A stretch of DNA of 35,075 bases from Pseudomonas sp. (GCF_030150285.1 NZ_JASLGE010000049.1:1-35075); one strand, 5' to 3'; shown: positions 16,160 to 24,970, counted from the first letter of the stretch. The notes: generated by a model from the sequence alone, not told the origin. Program-made: numbers and translations.

Positions 16160-16972
16160 TTGAAGTGTTTGCCAGTGTGTATAGTCCGAAGCCTGATGCT
16201 TGCCATGGGTACGATTGTGCTGACGCCGGTTTGGGCGGCTCAGGAAGTGAGAGTGGGTGCGGCGCATTTCCCTCCCTATACCGTTCGACCTGAGTGCGGT
16301 GTTGACACGGGTCTTTTGCCGCAATTGCTTGAAGCATTGAATCAATTGCAAAGTGATTTTCACTTCGTGATCACCCCGACCTCGAATGCCAGGCGCTTTC
16401 GGGAGTTTGCGCAGGGGCGTGTAGATATGGTGCTGTTCGAAAACCCTGCCTGGGGCTGGCAGGGCATTGCTCATGACCGCGTCGACATGGGTCTTCAGGA
16501 TGCCGAGGTGTTTGTTGCCAAACGCCAGCCCGAACGGCAGCAGTCCTACTTTGATGATATCGCCAGCAAGCGCTTGGCGTTATTCAACGGCTATCACTAC
16601 GCCTTTGCCGGGTTCAACGCTTCGCCCCAATATTTGAGCACGGCCTTCCAGGCCATCCTGACGTATTCCCATGAAAGCAATTTGATGATGGTTGTGCGCG
16701 GGCGGGTCGATATTGCGCTGATCACGCGTTCTCATCTGGCTGACCTGCTACAGCACAATGCTCAGGCCAAGGGGCAGGTGATGGTGTCCGACCGCACGGA
16801 CTACATTTATCGCCACGCTGCCTTGTTAAGGCCTCACGGGCCCATCACGCCTCAGGCGTTTGCGCAGATGATGGAGGCACTTCGTGAGAATGGTCGGCTG
16901 ACAGAGATCTTTGCGCCTTACAATGTAGCGGTCGTCGCGCAAGAGCCGGTGAGAGAGGCAGTCGTGCCCTGA
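16160..16972 (+). CDS. Periplasmic solute-binding-type protein (SBP_bac_3-like)
   Basis: About 270 residues with a signal peptide (MKC...VRSLMLAMGTIVLTPVWA, cleavage expected after AWA-like VWA) followed by VRVGAAHFPPYTVRP, as in the polar amino-acid type solute-binding fold. ARRFREFAQGRVDMVLFENP and VRGRVDIALITRSHLAD are the usual lobe-crossing segments. No transport permease is adjacent, so it may be an orphan binding protein or sensor-like protein. The start appears to be TTG at 16160, with GAGG nine bases upstream and an in-frame stop just before; ATG 16196 would cut into the signal peptide. It converges on pvdS. The ligand is unknown. Confidence 0.72.
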   Translation: MKCLPVCIVRSLMLAMGTIVLTPVWAAQEVRVGAAHFPPYTVRPECGVDTGLLPQLLEALNQLQSDFHFVITPTSNARRFREFAQGRVDMVLFENPAWGWQGIAHDRVDMGLQDAEVFVAKRQPERQQSYFDDIASKRLALFNGYHYAFAGFNASPQYLSTAFQAILTYSHESNLMMVVRGRVDIALITRSHLADLLQHNAQAKGQVMVSDRTDYIYRHAALLRPHGPITPQAFAQMMEALRENGRLTEIFAPYNVAVVAQEPVREAVVP

Positions 16973-17012
16973 GCCTGCAGGGCGGCGAACAGGTTTTGGC
17001 GCCGCGGGCCGT

Positions 17013-17561
17013 TTACCGCCGGTGGAACGTGTCCGGTTGCGTGCCAGACACCTTGCGACAATGGATCAACGTGTCGCGAATCATAAAGTTCACCAGTGTC
17101 GGCGATACCCCGAGTTCCTTGGCAATGTCCTTTTGCTGCACACCGTGCAACCGGTACATTTCGAAAGCATAACGGGTGCGGCTGGGCAGCTCAGTCAAGG
17201 CTGTTTCGATCTTTTCCAGTGTCGAAAAATTGATATGCGAAATTTCCGGAGATGCGCCGTGAATAAAGACATTCAGGCCTTCTTCTTCCGTGCCTGAGTA
17301 TTTTTGTTCCAACGCTTGCTTGCGGTAGTGGTCGATGGCCAGGTTGCGCACGATCTGAAACAGATAGCTCAGTTGAGCCTTGAACGAGGATGTAATAGGG
17401 GGCGCAGAAAGTAGACGGAAGAAAGCATCCTGCACCACATCTTCTGCCCTGGACCGGCAACCGGTGATGCGCGTTGCGATTTTGATCAGGATGAGCCGGT
17501 TATCAATAAAGGCCTGAAGTAAGGGTGAATCGCACCTGCTTGTGGACGCTTGTTCCGTCAT
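17013..17561 (-). CDS. pvdS: Iron-starvation ECF sigma factor PvdS
   Basis: A 182-residue extracytoplasmic-function sigma factor very similar along its length to what I recall of P. aeruginosa PvdS: RCDSPLLQAFIDNR, ITGCRSRAEDVVQDAFFRL (region 2), SYLFQIVRNLAIDHYRKQAL, and region 4 RTRYAFEMYRLHGVQQKDIA with GVSPTLVNFMIRD. PvdS directs polymerase to iron-starvation promoters for pyoverdine synthesis and uptake genes. The ATG at 17561 with CAGGTGG upstream is chosen over a GTG three codons earlier. A Fur-box-like site lies 71 bases upstream. An anti-sigma gene is not present in the window. PfrI and PbrA are names for the same protein in other species. Confidence 0.92.
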   Translation of the reverse strand: MTEQASTSRCDSPLLQAFIDNRLILIKIATRITGCRSRAEDVVQDAFFRLLSAPPITSSFKAQLSYLFQIVRNLAIDHYRKQALEQKYSGTEEEGLNVFIHGASPEISHINFSTLEKIETALTELPSRTRYAFEMYRLHGVQQKDIAKELGVSPTLVNFMIRDTLIHCRKVSGTQPDTFHRR

Positions 17562-17631
17562 GGAAACCACCTGCTGCTAATGAATGAGTGCAGGCCTCAG
17601 TCGAGCCTTACACAGCTAGCAACAAATTAGT

Positions 17632-17650
17632 TTGAATGATAATTATTGTC
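17632..17650. promoter_or_regulatory. Fur box upstream of pvdS
   Basis: TTGAATGATAATTATTGTC matches 14 of 19 positions of the Fur consensus, including the full ATGATAAT core. It lies between the dsbG end and the pvdS start, suited to iron repression of pvdS. Confidence 0.75.
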
Positions 17651-17740
17651 AAATGAGAATGGAGTTGTTTTCTGCTGGGTGGGCCTTGGCTGGCGGTCAG
17701 TACCGCGCCTGGGCACGCAGCGAACCCAGGCGCATGTCGG

Positions 17741-18514
17741 TTACTTAGGGCCCAGGATTATCACCAGCTTGTCGGGCGAGGGTGCCCCTTGCTGCTGTTG
17801 CAGGTTGCCTTGTTCGTCCAGATAGAAGATCGCGGGTGTCGCCGCGACATCCAGTTCGGTCATCAGTTGAGCGTTGGCGTCCAGTTTGGCCTGGATATTG
17901 GCAGGGATAGTGGCTAATGGCTTTAGTTTACTGGCTTTGCCCGCCTTTTCATGCTCACTCAAGGCTTGTTGCGGGTTTTTGGCGGCCAGCAGCGCGGCGG
18001 ACTTGGCCGGGCTGTCCTCACGGATAATGCCGACCATGATATGGCGCAGTTGCACTTTACCTGCCTCTACCCACGGGCGTGCCTGTTCCCAGAACATGTT
18101 GCAGTAAGGGCAGTTGGGGTCGCTGAACAGGTAAACGATGCGCGGTGCATCGGCTTTGCCGTCGGCAATCCAGCTGCTTTTTTCCATGTTGGCCCAGACT
18201 TCCTTGGCCATGGGTTCGTACACCAGTTTTTGCAGCGGTGCGAGGCTCAGGTCCTTGCCGTCTGCGTCGTACAGGTTACCCACCAGCACATTGCCATCTT
18301 GGGTCAGGTACAACGCCATTCCGCGGTTTTGGTACTGGGCCGCATAGCCGCGCAGGCCGCCGGGGGCATCGAAACTGCCAATGATTTTTGCACCTTTGGC
18401 CTCGATTTTTTTAATCGCAGGAGGCAGGTCTTCAGCGTGCAGTACGGGTGATTGCAGCAGGGCTGCACCCAGCAGAGCGCTCACGCTCAGGGCTAGCAGT
18501 TTGCGGTTAAACAT
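17741..18514 (-). CDS. dsbG: Thiol:disulfide interchange protein DsbG
   Basis: A 257-residue periplasmic disulfide isomerase/reductant of the DsbC/DsbG family. The signal peptide spans about residues 1-27 (MFNRKLLALS... to LHA). The N-terminal dimerisation domain contains GSFDAPGGLRGYAAQYQNRG. The thioredoxin domain has the active site C135-P-Y-C138 in FSDPNCPYCNMFW and a cis-proline in AATPAIFY. DsbG protects or reduces sulfenylated single cysteines and is kept reduced by DsbD. The ATG lies inside the last codons of the upstream TlpA-like gene (22-base overlap), with AAGGAA as ribosome-binding site. Confidence 0.95.
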   Translation of the reverse strand: MFNRKLLALSVSALLGAALLQSPVLHAEDLPPAIKKIEAKGAKIIGSFDAPGGLRGYAAQYQNRGMALYLTQDGNVLVGNLYDADGKDLSLAPLQKLVYEPMAKEVWANMEKSSWIADGKADAPRIVYLFSDPNCPYCNMFWEQARPWVEAGKVQLRHIMVGIIREDSPAKSAALLAAKNPQQALSEHEKAGKASKLKPLATIPANIQAKLDANAQLMTELDVAATPAIFYLDEQGNLQQQQGAPSPDKLVIILGPK

Positions 18515-19365
18515 GTGGGCTGATTCCTTGCAGGGTCGGCCTGATGGGCCGACATTGAATTATTCAGGTTAAAACTTTCCAGGGCGCGGGCCAGGCTGGC
18601 TTGGGACAGTTCGCCCAAGTGGCTGCCCAGCAGGCGTCCCTCGGGGTTGTAGAACAGGGTAGTGGGCAGCGCCATCGAGCCAACTTTCTGGCCCAGTTGG
18701 CCGCCATTGTCGAACAACACATTGCTGAGGTTGAGGCCCTGGGTCTCCAGGAAAGTGCTGACGCTCTGCATGCTCTCGCCCTGATTGACGAACAGAAAGG
18801 TGACATCCTGATGCTGGTGCTGCGCATTTTGCAGCACGGGCATTTCCCGACGGCATGGCGGGCACCAGGTGGCCCACAGGTTGATCACCAAAGGGCCACC
18901 CTGGTAACTGCTCAATTGCACCGATTCGCCGTTAGCATTACGTAGCACCATTTCTGGCAAACGGGTGCCTTGTTCATAAAGCGTGGACGAGAAACTGGCC
19001 AATAGCCAGAATGCCAGGCCGGTACCAAGGCCCCAACCCAGCGGGCGGCGCAGCCCAGGGCGACGACGACCCCACAGTACTGCGCCGAGCACCATGGCAA
19101 TCAAGCCCGGCCACACTTGAAAGCCGCCGTCGCGCAGGTCGAGTATTTGCAGCCAGTCCTGGCGGAAATAACGCCAGTAACTGATGACAAAGCCGATACG
19201 GGCGGCGAGCAAGCCCACCAGAAACAGGCTGAACAACACTGACTCAGGGTTTTCGCCACCGCGCTTGGCCACTCGCCAGCCCACCAGTGTCGCCAGGGCG
19301 AGGGCCAGTATCAGCAGCAAATGTTGGATTGCCAGCGCAAACGAACCGATCGTCAGGGTGAGCAT
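18493..19365 (-). CDS. TlpA-family thioredoxin fused to an Lgt-like membrane domain
   Basis: A 290-residue protein. The N-terminal half (about 1-125) has several hydrophobic helices resembling a reduced prolipoprotein diacylglyceryl transferase-like region (LLAARIGFVISYWRYF). The C-terminal half is a TlpA/DsbE-like thioredoxin domain with the active site C168-P-P-C171 in WATWCPPCRREM and the cis-proline in MALPTTLFY. It would face the periplasm, anchored in the inner membrane. It begins immediately after the dsbD stop codon and overlaps dsbG by 22 bases. The tail after LESFNLNN, ending in TCLTANC, reads through the dsbG start region and may be a recent extension. The corresponding P. aeruginosa gene is, from memory, called dsbE in the dsbDEG operon. 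Confidence 0.85.
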   Translation of the reverse strand: MLTLTIGSFALAIQHLLLILALALATLVGWRVAKRGGENPESVLFSLFLVGLLAARIGFVISYWRYFRQDWLQILDLRDGGFQVWPGLIAMVLGAVLWGRRRPGLRRPLGWGLGTGLAFWLLASFSSTLYEQGTRLPEMVLRNANGESVQLSSYQGGPLVINLWATWCPPCRREMPVLQNAQHQHQDVTFLFVNQGESMQSVSTFLETQGLNLSNVLFDNGGQLGQKVGSMALPTTLFYNPEGRLLGSHLGELSQASLARALESFNLNNSMSAHQADPARNQPTCLTANC

Positions 19366-21105
19366 TTATTGGCGTTCCCGTGTGGCGTTCCAATTATTTA
19401 AAAAGGCTTCGGTGTTCACCTCACCGGTAATGCGTTGCGCGCGACGCTCCTCACCGTTAGGGCCGACCCAGACAAACGTGGGCGGCCCAGGTACTTGATA
19501 GCGGCTGAGCAACTCGCGGCTGGAGGCATTGTCGGCGGTCACATCAAGGCGTAACAGGCGCACGCCCTGCAAGGCTTCCATCACCTGGGGCTTGCTGAAG
19601 ACCTGTTTCTCCATGACCTTGCACGACACGCACCAGTCGGCGTAGTAGTCGAGCATTACCCATTGGCCCTGGGCCTTGGCGCTGGTCAGTTCACGGTCCA
19701 GCTCGGCAGGGTCAGTGACGGTGATAAACGCATCATGGGCAGTCGGCGCGCTGTTGCCCGCCACGGTGTTGGCGGTGTACACCTGCAACGGTTGCCACAG
19801 GTCGTTACCACCCCCGGCAGCGCCCACCAGCATCAGGGTGCCCCACAGGCCTGCCAGCAGGCTCAGCGGGCTGAACAACGGCTTGGCCCGCACAAACGTC
19901 TGCGCTTGCCGCCACAGGCTGTTGGCCAGTATCACCAGCCATACGCCCCACAGGCCGAGCCACAGCGATTCATCCAGCACCGGCCGTACCAGCACCAGTG
20001 CGGTGCCCAGGAACAGGAAGCCGAACAGGCCTTTCATCAGGTCCATCCATGCCCCCGGTTTAGGCAGAAAGCGGCTGCCGACCGTGACCAGTAACAGCAG
20101 CGGCACGCCGATACCGACGCCCATCACAAACAGCACCAGAGCGCCTTGCAGCGCATTGCCGCTTTGCGCGATAAACAGCAAGGCCCCGGCCAGTGGTGCG
20201 GTCATGCACGGGCCTACCAGTAGCCCGGACAAGGCCCCGAGAATGGCCGCCCCCACCAGGCTGCCGCCCTTGCGGCCGCGGCCGGCGGTTTCCAGGCGAT
20301 CGCGCAGCGCAGCGGGCAACTGCAATTCAAAGAAGCCGAACATCGGCAGCGCCAGGATCACGAACAGCGCGGCAAAACTGCCCAGCACCCACGGTTGCTG
20401 CAACAACGCTTGCAAGTTGGCACCCAGCATGGCCGCCAGCACACCCAAGCCGGCGTACACCAGCGCCATGCTGAACACATAGCTGCTGGCAATGGCCAAG
20501 CCGCGTCCGCTGCGGGTACCGCTGCCGACCACCAGCCCTGCCAGAATCGGCAACATTGGCAGTGAACACGGGGTAAAGGCCAGCAACAGGCCAAGGCCGA
20601 AGAACAGCAACAGGCTCCAGCCCAGCGAGCGTTGCTGCAGGCTGGCGGCCAGTGACTGGTCTTGGGCCTGGCCTTGCGCGGCAACCGCTGACGTGCCGCC
20701 CAGATCAAGGGTCTGGCTTTGCGGCGGGTAGCACAGGCCCGCATCGGCGCAGCCCTGCCAGGACACCTTGACCTGGCCGTTGGCACCGGCCGGGATCAGC
20801 AGTTCCACGTCGTTGCGATACACCTGCGTGTCACCAAAGAATTCGTCACTGTGGGCCAGCCCTTCCGGCAGCACGGGCGTGTGTGCGGCATCAAGCCCAT
20901 CGAATTTGAAGCGCTTCTGATACAGGTAGTAGGTGTCTGCAATTTTCCAGTGCAAGCGTGTTTCGCCGGAGGGCAGCGGTTCCCACGTGAACACGAACGC
21001 TTTGTTGGCCGGCAGAAAGTCGGGTTGCGCGAACGGGTCGTCGGCGCTGCGGGCTTGGGCCAGACCGGCAAAACACACCAGCAGCAGGGTTAAAAGCAAA
21101 CGCAT
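19366..21105 (-). CDS. dsbD: Thiol:disulfide interchange protein DsbD
   Basis: A 579-residue inner-membrane reductase that passes electrons from cytoplasmic thioredoxin to periplasmic DsbG and TlpA-like proteins. All three modules are visible: a signal peptide and N-terminal domain with QGCADAGLCYPP; about eight membrane helices starting with FTPCSLPMLPIL and including VGPCMTAPLAG, which hold the transmembrane cysteine pair; and a C-terminal thioredoxin domain with C492-V-S-C495 in DYYADWCVSC and cis-proline GPPTFVW. It is first in a dsbD-tlpA-dsbG operon, divergent from a response regulator. A two-copy TTAAT-type site lies 48 bases upstream. Confidence 0.95.
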   Translation of the reverse strand: MRLLLTLLLVCFAGLAQARSADDPFAQPDFLPANKAFVFTWEPLPSGETRLHWKIADTYYLYQKRFKFDGLDAAHTPVLPEGLAHSDEFFGDTQVYRNDVELLIPAGANGQVKVSWQGCADAGLCYPPQSQTLDLGGTSAVAAQGQAQDQSLAASLQQRSLGWSLLLFFGLGLLLAFTPCSLPMLPILAGLVVGSGTRSGRGLAIASSYVFSMALVYAGLGVLAAMLGANLQALLQQPWVLGSFAALFVILALPMFGFFELQLPAALRDRLETAGRGRKGGSLVGAAILGALSGLLVGPCMTAPLAGALLFIAQSGNALQGALVLFVMGVGIGVPLLLLVTVGSRFLPKPGAWMDLMKGLFGFLFLGTALVLVRPVLDESLWLGLWGVWLVILANSLWRQAQTFVRAKPLFSPLSLLAGLWGTLMLVGAAGGGNDLWQPLQVYTANTVAGNSAPTAHDAFITVTDPAELDRELTSAKAQGQWVMLDYYADWCVSCKVMEKQVFSKPQVMEALQGVRLLRLDVTADNASSRELLSRYQVPGPPTFVWVGPNGEERRAQRITGEVNTEAFLNNWNATRERQ

Positions 21106-21152
21106 GGGAAAACCTTGGACAGATATAAGTGGCGCTACAGTGCAAGCGATCG

Positions 21153-21169
21153 ATTAACCGATCATTAAA
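21153..21169 (-). promoter_or_regulatory. Direct-repeat response-regulator box upstream of dsbD
   Basis: On the minus strand TTTAAT-GATCG-GTTAAT forms two half-sites 11 bases apart, the geometry used by OmpR/PmrA-class regulators. Related TTAATC half-sites occur at 21213 and 21229 nearer the regulator gene. It is a candidate binding site for the adjacent response regulator. Confidence 0.45.
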
Positions 21170-21259
21170 CCGACGAACAGCAGGTTGGCCTGTTATCGCT
21201 GCTAATCTGGCCTTAATCTCATCACCTTTTAATCAGTCAATTTTTACACGGGTATCAGC

Positions 21260-21940
21260 ATGCACGTACTGGTTTGCGAAGACGACGAACTGATTGCCAG
21301 CGGTATTGTGGCCGGCTTGACTGCCCAGGGCATGACCGTCGAACACGTGGGCACGGCCAGTGCGGCGCGGGCCATACTGAAAGTGGCCGAGTTCGACGTG
21401 ATGGTGCTCGACTTGGGCCTGCCGGATGAGGATGGCCTGAAGTTGCTGCAACAGTTGCGCCAGCACGGGCTCGAGTTGCCCGTACTGGTGCTGACCGCCC
21501 GTGATTCGGTGACCGACCGGGTAGACGGCCTGCAGGCCGGTGCCGATGACTACTTGCTCAAACCGTTTGACCTGCGCGAACTCGCAGCTCGCTTGCACAC
21601 ACTGTTGCGCCGCGTGGCGGGGCGCAGTGTCAACCTGATCGAACACGGCCCGCTGAGTTACGACCCCAGCAGTCGCATGACGCTGCTGGCGGGTCAACCC
21701 GTGGACTTGTCCCGCCGTGAGCAAGCGTTGCTGCATGCCTTATTGCACAACCGGGGGCGGGTGCTGTCCAGTGAGCAACTCAAAGACAGCATCTATGGCT
21801 TTGGTGATGAACTGGAGAGTAATGCCCTGAACGTCCATATCCATCACCTGCGCCGCAAACTGGGTAACGGCATTGTTGAAACCGTGCGTGGCCTGGGCTA
21901 TCGCCTGGGGCCGGCCGATGGTGCCGAGCCCGCTTCATGA
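21260..21940 (+). CDS. dsbR: OmpR-family response regulator (DsbR-like)
   Basis: 226 residues. The receiver domain has the acidic pocket E7/D8, phospho-acceptor D51 in VMVLDLGLPDEDG, T79 and K101 in LLKPFDLRE. The C-terminal winged-helix DNA-binding domain is of the OmpR/PhoB class, with LSRREQALLHALLHNRGRVLSSEQL and NVHIHHLRRKLG. It shares four bases with the kinase gene (ATGA), so the two form an operon. Divergence from dsbD-tlpA-dsbG matches the P. aeruginosa DsbRS arrangement, reported (as I recall) to respond to copper and activate the dsb operon. The name rests on this context. Confidence 0.83.
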   Translation: MHVLVCEDDELIASGIVAGLTAQGMTVEHVGTASAARAILKVAEFDVMVLDLGLPDEDGLKLLQQLRQHGLELPVLVLTARDSVTDRVDGLQAGADDYLLKPFDLRELAARLHTLLRRVAGRSVNLIEHGPLSYDPSSRMTLLAGQPVDLSRREQALLHALLHNRGRVLSSEQLKDSIYGFGDELESNALNVHIHHLRRKLGNGIVETVRGLGYRLGPADGAEPAS

Positions 21941-23262
21941 TGAGCCTGCGCCTGCGTTTAAGCCTGGCCATCGGCTCGGCCTTTGTACTGGTCTGGGCGC
22001 TGGCGGCGGCCTGGATGCTCAGCGACTTGCGTCAACAAATGATGTTTTCTCTCGATCAACGCCTTGTGGCGTCGGCACGCATGGTCGCGGGTCTGCTTGA
22101 GCAATTGCCGCACATGCCGGAAAAAGGCGAGGGCGCTCAGTTTAGTGCCGAGCAACTGACTATCCCGGGGGGGATGGCCTGTCAGGTCAGCTCATTGCGT
22201 GGCGAAGTCCTGGCTCGCAGCCACAACAACCCGGGCCAGCCTTTGAAATCGCTGGCGGCCGGTTTTCATGACGAAATGATTGACGGTGCCGCCTGGCGCA
22301 GCTTCACGCTGGACCGCGGTGACTTGCGCATCACCACGGCCGACCGCCAGGTTGAGCGCGAGGCGCTGAACCTGTCTGTGCTGCTGGCGGCCTCGGTGCC
22401 GGTGGGCATGGCATTGATGGTCTGCCTGTTGCTGCTGTGGCTGGGGATCGGCCATGGGCTGGCCCCCCTTAACCGCATCCGTGATGCTCTGATGCGCCGC
22501 AACGCAGACGCGCTGCAACCGCTGCAAATCGGTCCGTTACCGAGCGAGTTGCAGCCATTGGTGGATTCGCAGAACCAGTTGTTGACGCGTATCGCCAAAG
22601 CGATCGAGCGTGAACGCCGCCTGACCGGCGATGCCGCCCACGAACTGCGCAGCCCGCTGACGGCGATCAAAACCCACCTGCAGGTGGCTCGCATGACGCA
22701 AGGCGAGGCCCGCGAACAATCCCTGGCCCACGCCGAGGCCGGGGCTGACCGTTTGCATCGCACTCTGGAGCAGTTGCTGTTGCTGGCCCGCGTAGAGGGC
22801 AGCCTGTCCTTTGATGACGGGGTACAGTGCAGCGCTGAGCAGGTGGCGCAACTGGCCATCAACGATGCGGCCACGGGTGCGGCAGGGCGTATCCACTTGC
22901 GGGTGCAGCCTGGCTTGCCGAATGTTGCACTGGAAGTGCCATCGGTGCTGGCCATTGCCGCGTTGCGCAACCTGCTGGATAACGCCGTGCGTCACACGCC
23001 AGCAGACACACCGGTGGAATTGAGTGTGCGACAGCAAGGCGACTGTGTGCATTTTGTGGTGCGTGATCACGGTCCCGGTATTCCCGCTGAGCATCTGCAA
23101 CAGATGACTCAACGTTTTTGGCGCAATGGCAACAGCAACGGGTGCGGGCTGGGGCTGGCGATTGTGCAGGCGATCGTCGAGCGCTGCGGCTGCGAGCTGA
23201 GCTTTGATAACCAACCCGACGGGCTCAGGGTTGAACTGCGCATGCCACTGAAAAAAGTCTGA
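21937..23262 (+). CDS. dsbS: Two-component sensor histidine kinase (DsbS-like)
   Basis: 441 residues (or 440, because two ATG codons stand in tandem). The N-terminal membrane helix is at about residues 8-28, with a periplasmic loop to about 145 and a second helix to about 170, then a HAMP-like linker. The HisKA domain has H235 in TGDAAHELRSPLTAIKTH. The ATPase domain shows the N-box LRNLLDNAVRHTP, the G1 DHGPGIP and GCGLGLAIV. It is the sensor partner of the preceding regulator. By comparison with DsbS of P. aeruginosa the signal would be copper sensed in the periplasm, which is inferred rather than visible in the sequence. Confidence 0.83.
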   Translation: MMSLRLRLSLAIGSAFVLVWALAAAWMLSDLRQQMMFSLDQRLVASARMVAGLLEQLPHMPEKGEGAQFSAEQLTIPGGMACQVSSLRGEVLARSHNNPGQPLKSLAAGFHDEMIDGAAWRSFTLDRGDLRITTADRQVEREALNLSVLLAASVPVGMALMVCLLLLWLGIGHGLAPLNRIRDALMRRNADALQPLQIGPLPSELQPLVDSQNQLLTRIAKAIERERRLTGDAAHELRSPLTAIKTHLQVARMTQGEAREQSLAHAEAGADRLHRTLEQLLLLARVEGSLSFDDGVQCSAEQVAQLAINDAATGAAGRIHLRVQPGLPNVALEVPSVLAIAALRNLLDNAVRHTPADTPVELSVRQQGDCVHFVVRDHGPGIPAEHLQQMTQRFWRNGNSNGCGLGLAIVQAIVERCGCELSFDNQPDGLRVELRMPLKKV

Positions 23263-23291
23263 CGCCATTCCCTATCAATGAATGAAGCGAG

Positions 23292-23318
23292 CCGTGAGGG
23301 CTGCACTGCCCCTCACGG
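23292..23318 (+). terminator. Hairpin after the histidine kinase gene
   Basis: CCGTGAGGG and CCCTCACGG form nine-base perfect arms around a nine-base loop, followed by TT only. It lies 29 bases after the kinase stop codon and is a probable transcript end. Confidence 0.5.
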
Positions 23319-23476
23319 TTCAAGTACCGCGCGCAGGCACTTTTCGTTCCGCAGATAGCAAAAGGCCGTATACACTTGCTTCCTGCTTGTTTAACCCCCC
23401 GCGTTATAGCCGCCAGGCGCTCTGTGCTTGAACTTGTGAACGCTATAAACACGATTCCACTGCAAGGTAATTAACC

Positions 23477-24880
23477 ATGAAGCATTCAACGCTTGATCCC
23501 CGCCCGGACGGGGAAAAGCCTGAGCTGCAGCGCAGTTTATCCAATCGTCATATCCAGTTGATCGCCATTGGGGGGGCCATCGGTACAGGCCTGTTCATGG
23601 GGTCGGGAAAAACCATCAGCCTAGCGGGCCCTTCGATCATCTTCGTGTACATGATCATCGGCTTTATGCTGTTTTTTGTGATGCGCGCTATGGGCGAGTT
23701 GCTGTTATCCAACCTCAACTACAAGTCATTTATCGATTTCGCGACCGATTTGTTGGGGCCGATGGCAGGCTATTTCACGGGCTGGACGTATTGGTTCTGC
23801 TGGGTGGTAACGGGTATTGCTGATGTGATTGCGATTTCCGGTTACTCGCAGTTCTGGTTCCCGGCCATTCCATTGTGGCTACCGGCTATTGCGTGTGTGG
23901 CCGTGCTGCTATCGCTGAACCTGCTTACGGTGAAGATGTTCGGTGAGCTTGAGTTCTGGTTCGCCATGATCAAAATCGTGGCCATTTGCGCGTTGGTGTG
24001 CACCGGGTTGTATATGGTTATCACCTCGTTCGAGTCCCCGGCGGGTAACACTGCCTCGTTGACAAACCTGTGGAATGACGGCGGCATGTTCCCCCATGGG
24101 TTGATGGGGTTCTTCGCCGGCTTTCAGATCGCAGTCTTTGCCTTTGTCGGCATTGAGCTGGTGGGCACCACCGCCGCCGAAACCAAAAACCCGGAGCGCA
24201 ACCTGCCACGGGCGATCAATTCAATCCCGTTGCGCATCATCATGTTTTACGTGTTTGCGCTGATTGCCATTCTGGCCGTGACCCCATGGCGCGATGTGGT
24301 GGCCGATAAAAGTCCTTTCGTTGAATTGTTCATCCTTGCCGGTTTACCGGCTGCTGCCGGCGTCATCAATTTTGTGGTGCTGACCTCGGCGGCTTCGTCG
24401 GCCAACAGCGGCGTGTTTTCAACCAGCCGCATGCTTTACGGCCTGGCGCTGGATGGCGAAGCGCCGCGCAAGTTCAAGCAGTTGTCGCGCCGCTCGGTGC
24501 CGTCCAACGGGCTGATTTTTTCCTGCACTTGCCTGCTGATGGGGGCGCTGGTGATTTACCTGGTACCTAACCTGATGGACGCCTTCACCCTGATCACCAC
24601 GGTCTCGGCCACCCTGTTCATGTTTGTGTGGACGATGATCCTGCTGTCCTATCTGGCGTACCGTAAAAACCGCGCAGCGTTGCACAGCGCGTCGGCGTAC
24701 AAGATGCCCGGCGGGAAGTTTATGGTCTGGGTTTGCCTGGCGTTTTTCGTCTTTATTCTGGTGCTGCTGGCCCTGGAAGATGACACCCGCCAGGCGCTGT
24801 TTGTCGTGCCGTTGTGGTTCGTGGTACTGGGGCTGGGTTACCGGTACATTCAGCGCAACAAAGCGTTGAGTGCCAAATAG
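23477..24880 (+). CDS. cycA: D-serine/D-alanine/glycine transporter CycA
   Basis: A 467-residue inner-membrane amino-acid permease of the APC superfamily with about twelve hydrophobic helices. It closely follows E. coli CycA as I recall it: LSNRHIQLIAIGGAIGTGLF near the N-terminus, MRAMGELLLSNLNYKSF, FVGIELVGTTAAETKNPE, VINFVVLTSAASSANSGVFS, and VLLALEDDTRQALFV near the end. It imports glycine, D-alanine and D-serine with protons. The ATG follows AAGGTAATTAACC. It is transcribed alone, converging on fpvF. Glycine import and the GcvP-like island lie 10 kb apart, and no shared regulation is visible. Confidence 0.94.
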   Translation: MKHSTLDPRPDGEKPELQRSLSNRHIQLIAIGGAIGTGLFMGSGKTISLAGPSIIFVYMIIGFMLFFVMRAMGELLLSNLNYKSFIDFATDLLGPMAGYFTGWTYWFCWVVTGIADVIAISGYSQFWFPAIPLWLPAIACVAVLLSLNLLTVKMFGELEFWFAMIKIVAICALVCTGLYMVITSFESPAGNTASLTNLWNDGGMFPHGLMGFFAGFQIAVFAFVGIELVGTTAAETKNPERNLPRAINSIPLRIIMFYVFALIAILAVTPWRDVVADKSPFVELFILAGLPAAAGVINFVVLTSAASSANSGVFSTSRMLYGLALDGEAPRKFKQLSRRSVPSNGLIFSCTCLLMGALVIYLVPNLMDAFTLITTVSATLFMFVWTMILLSYLAYRKNRAALHSASAYKMPGGKFMVWVCLAFFVFILVLLALEDDTRQALFVVPLWFVVLGLGYRYIQRNKALSAK

Positions 24881-24970
24881 TCTTTTCGCATTGGCCTTAA
24901 CGGCTCGCGCCTACGGGCTTTCCCTATCACTGGGTGTGTCAGTGCGCCAGGCCCGCTGACGCACGTTCAC

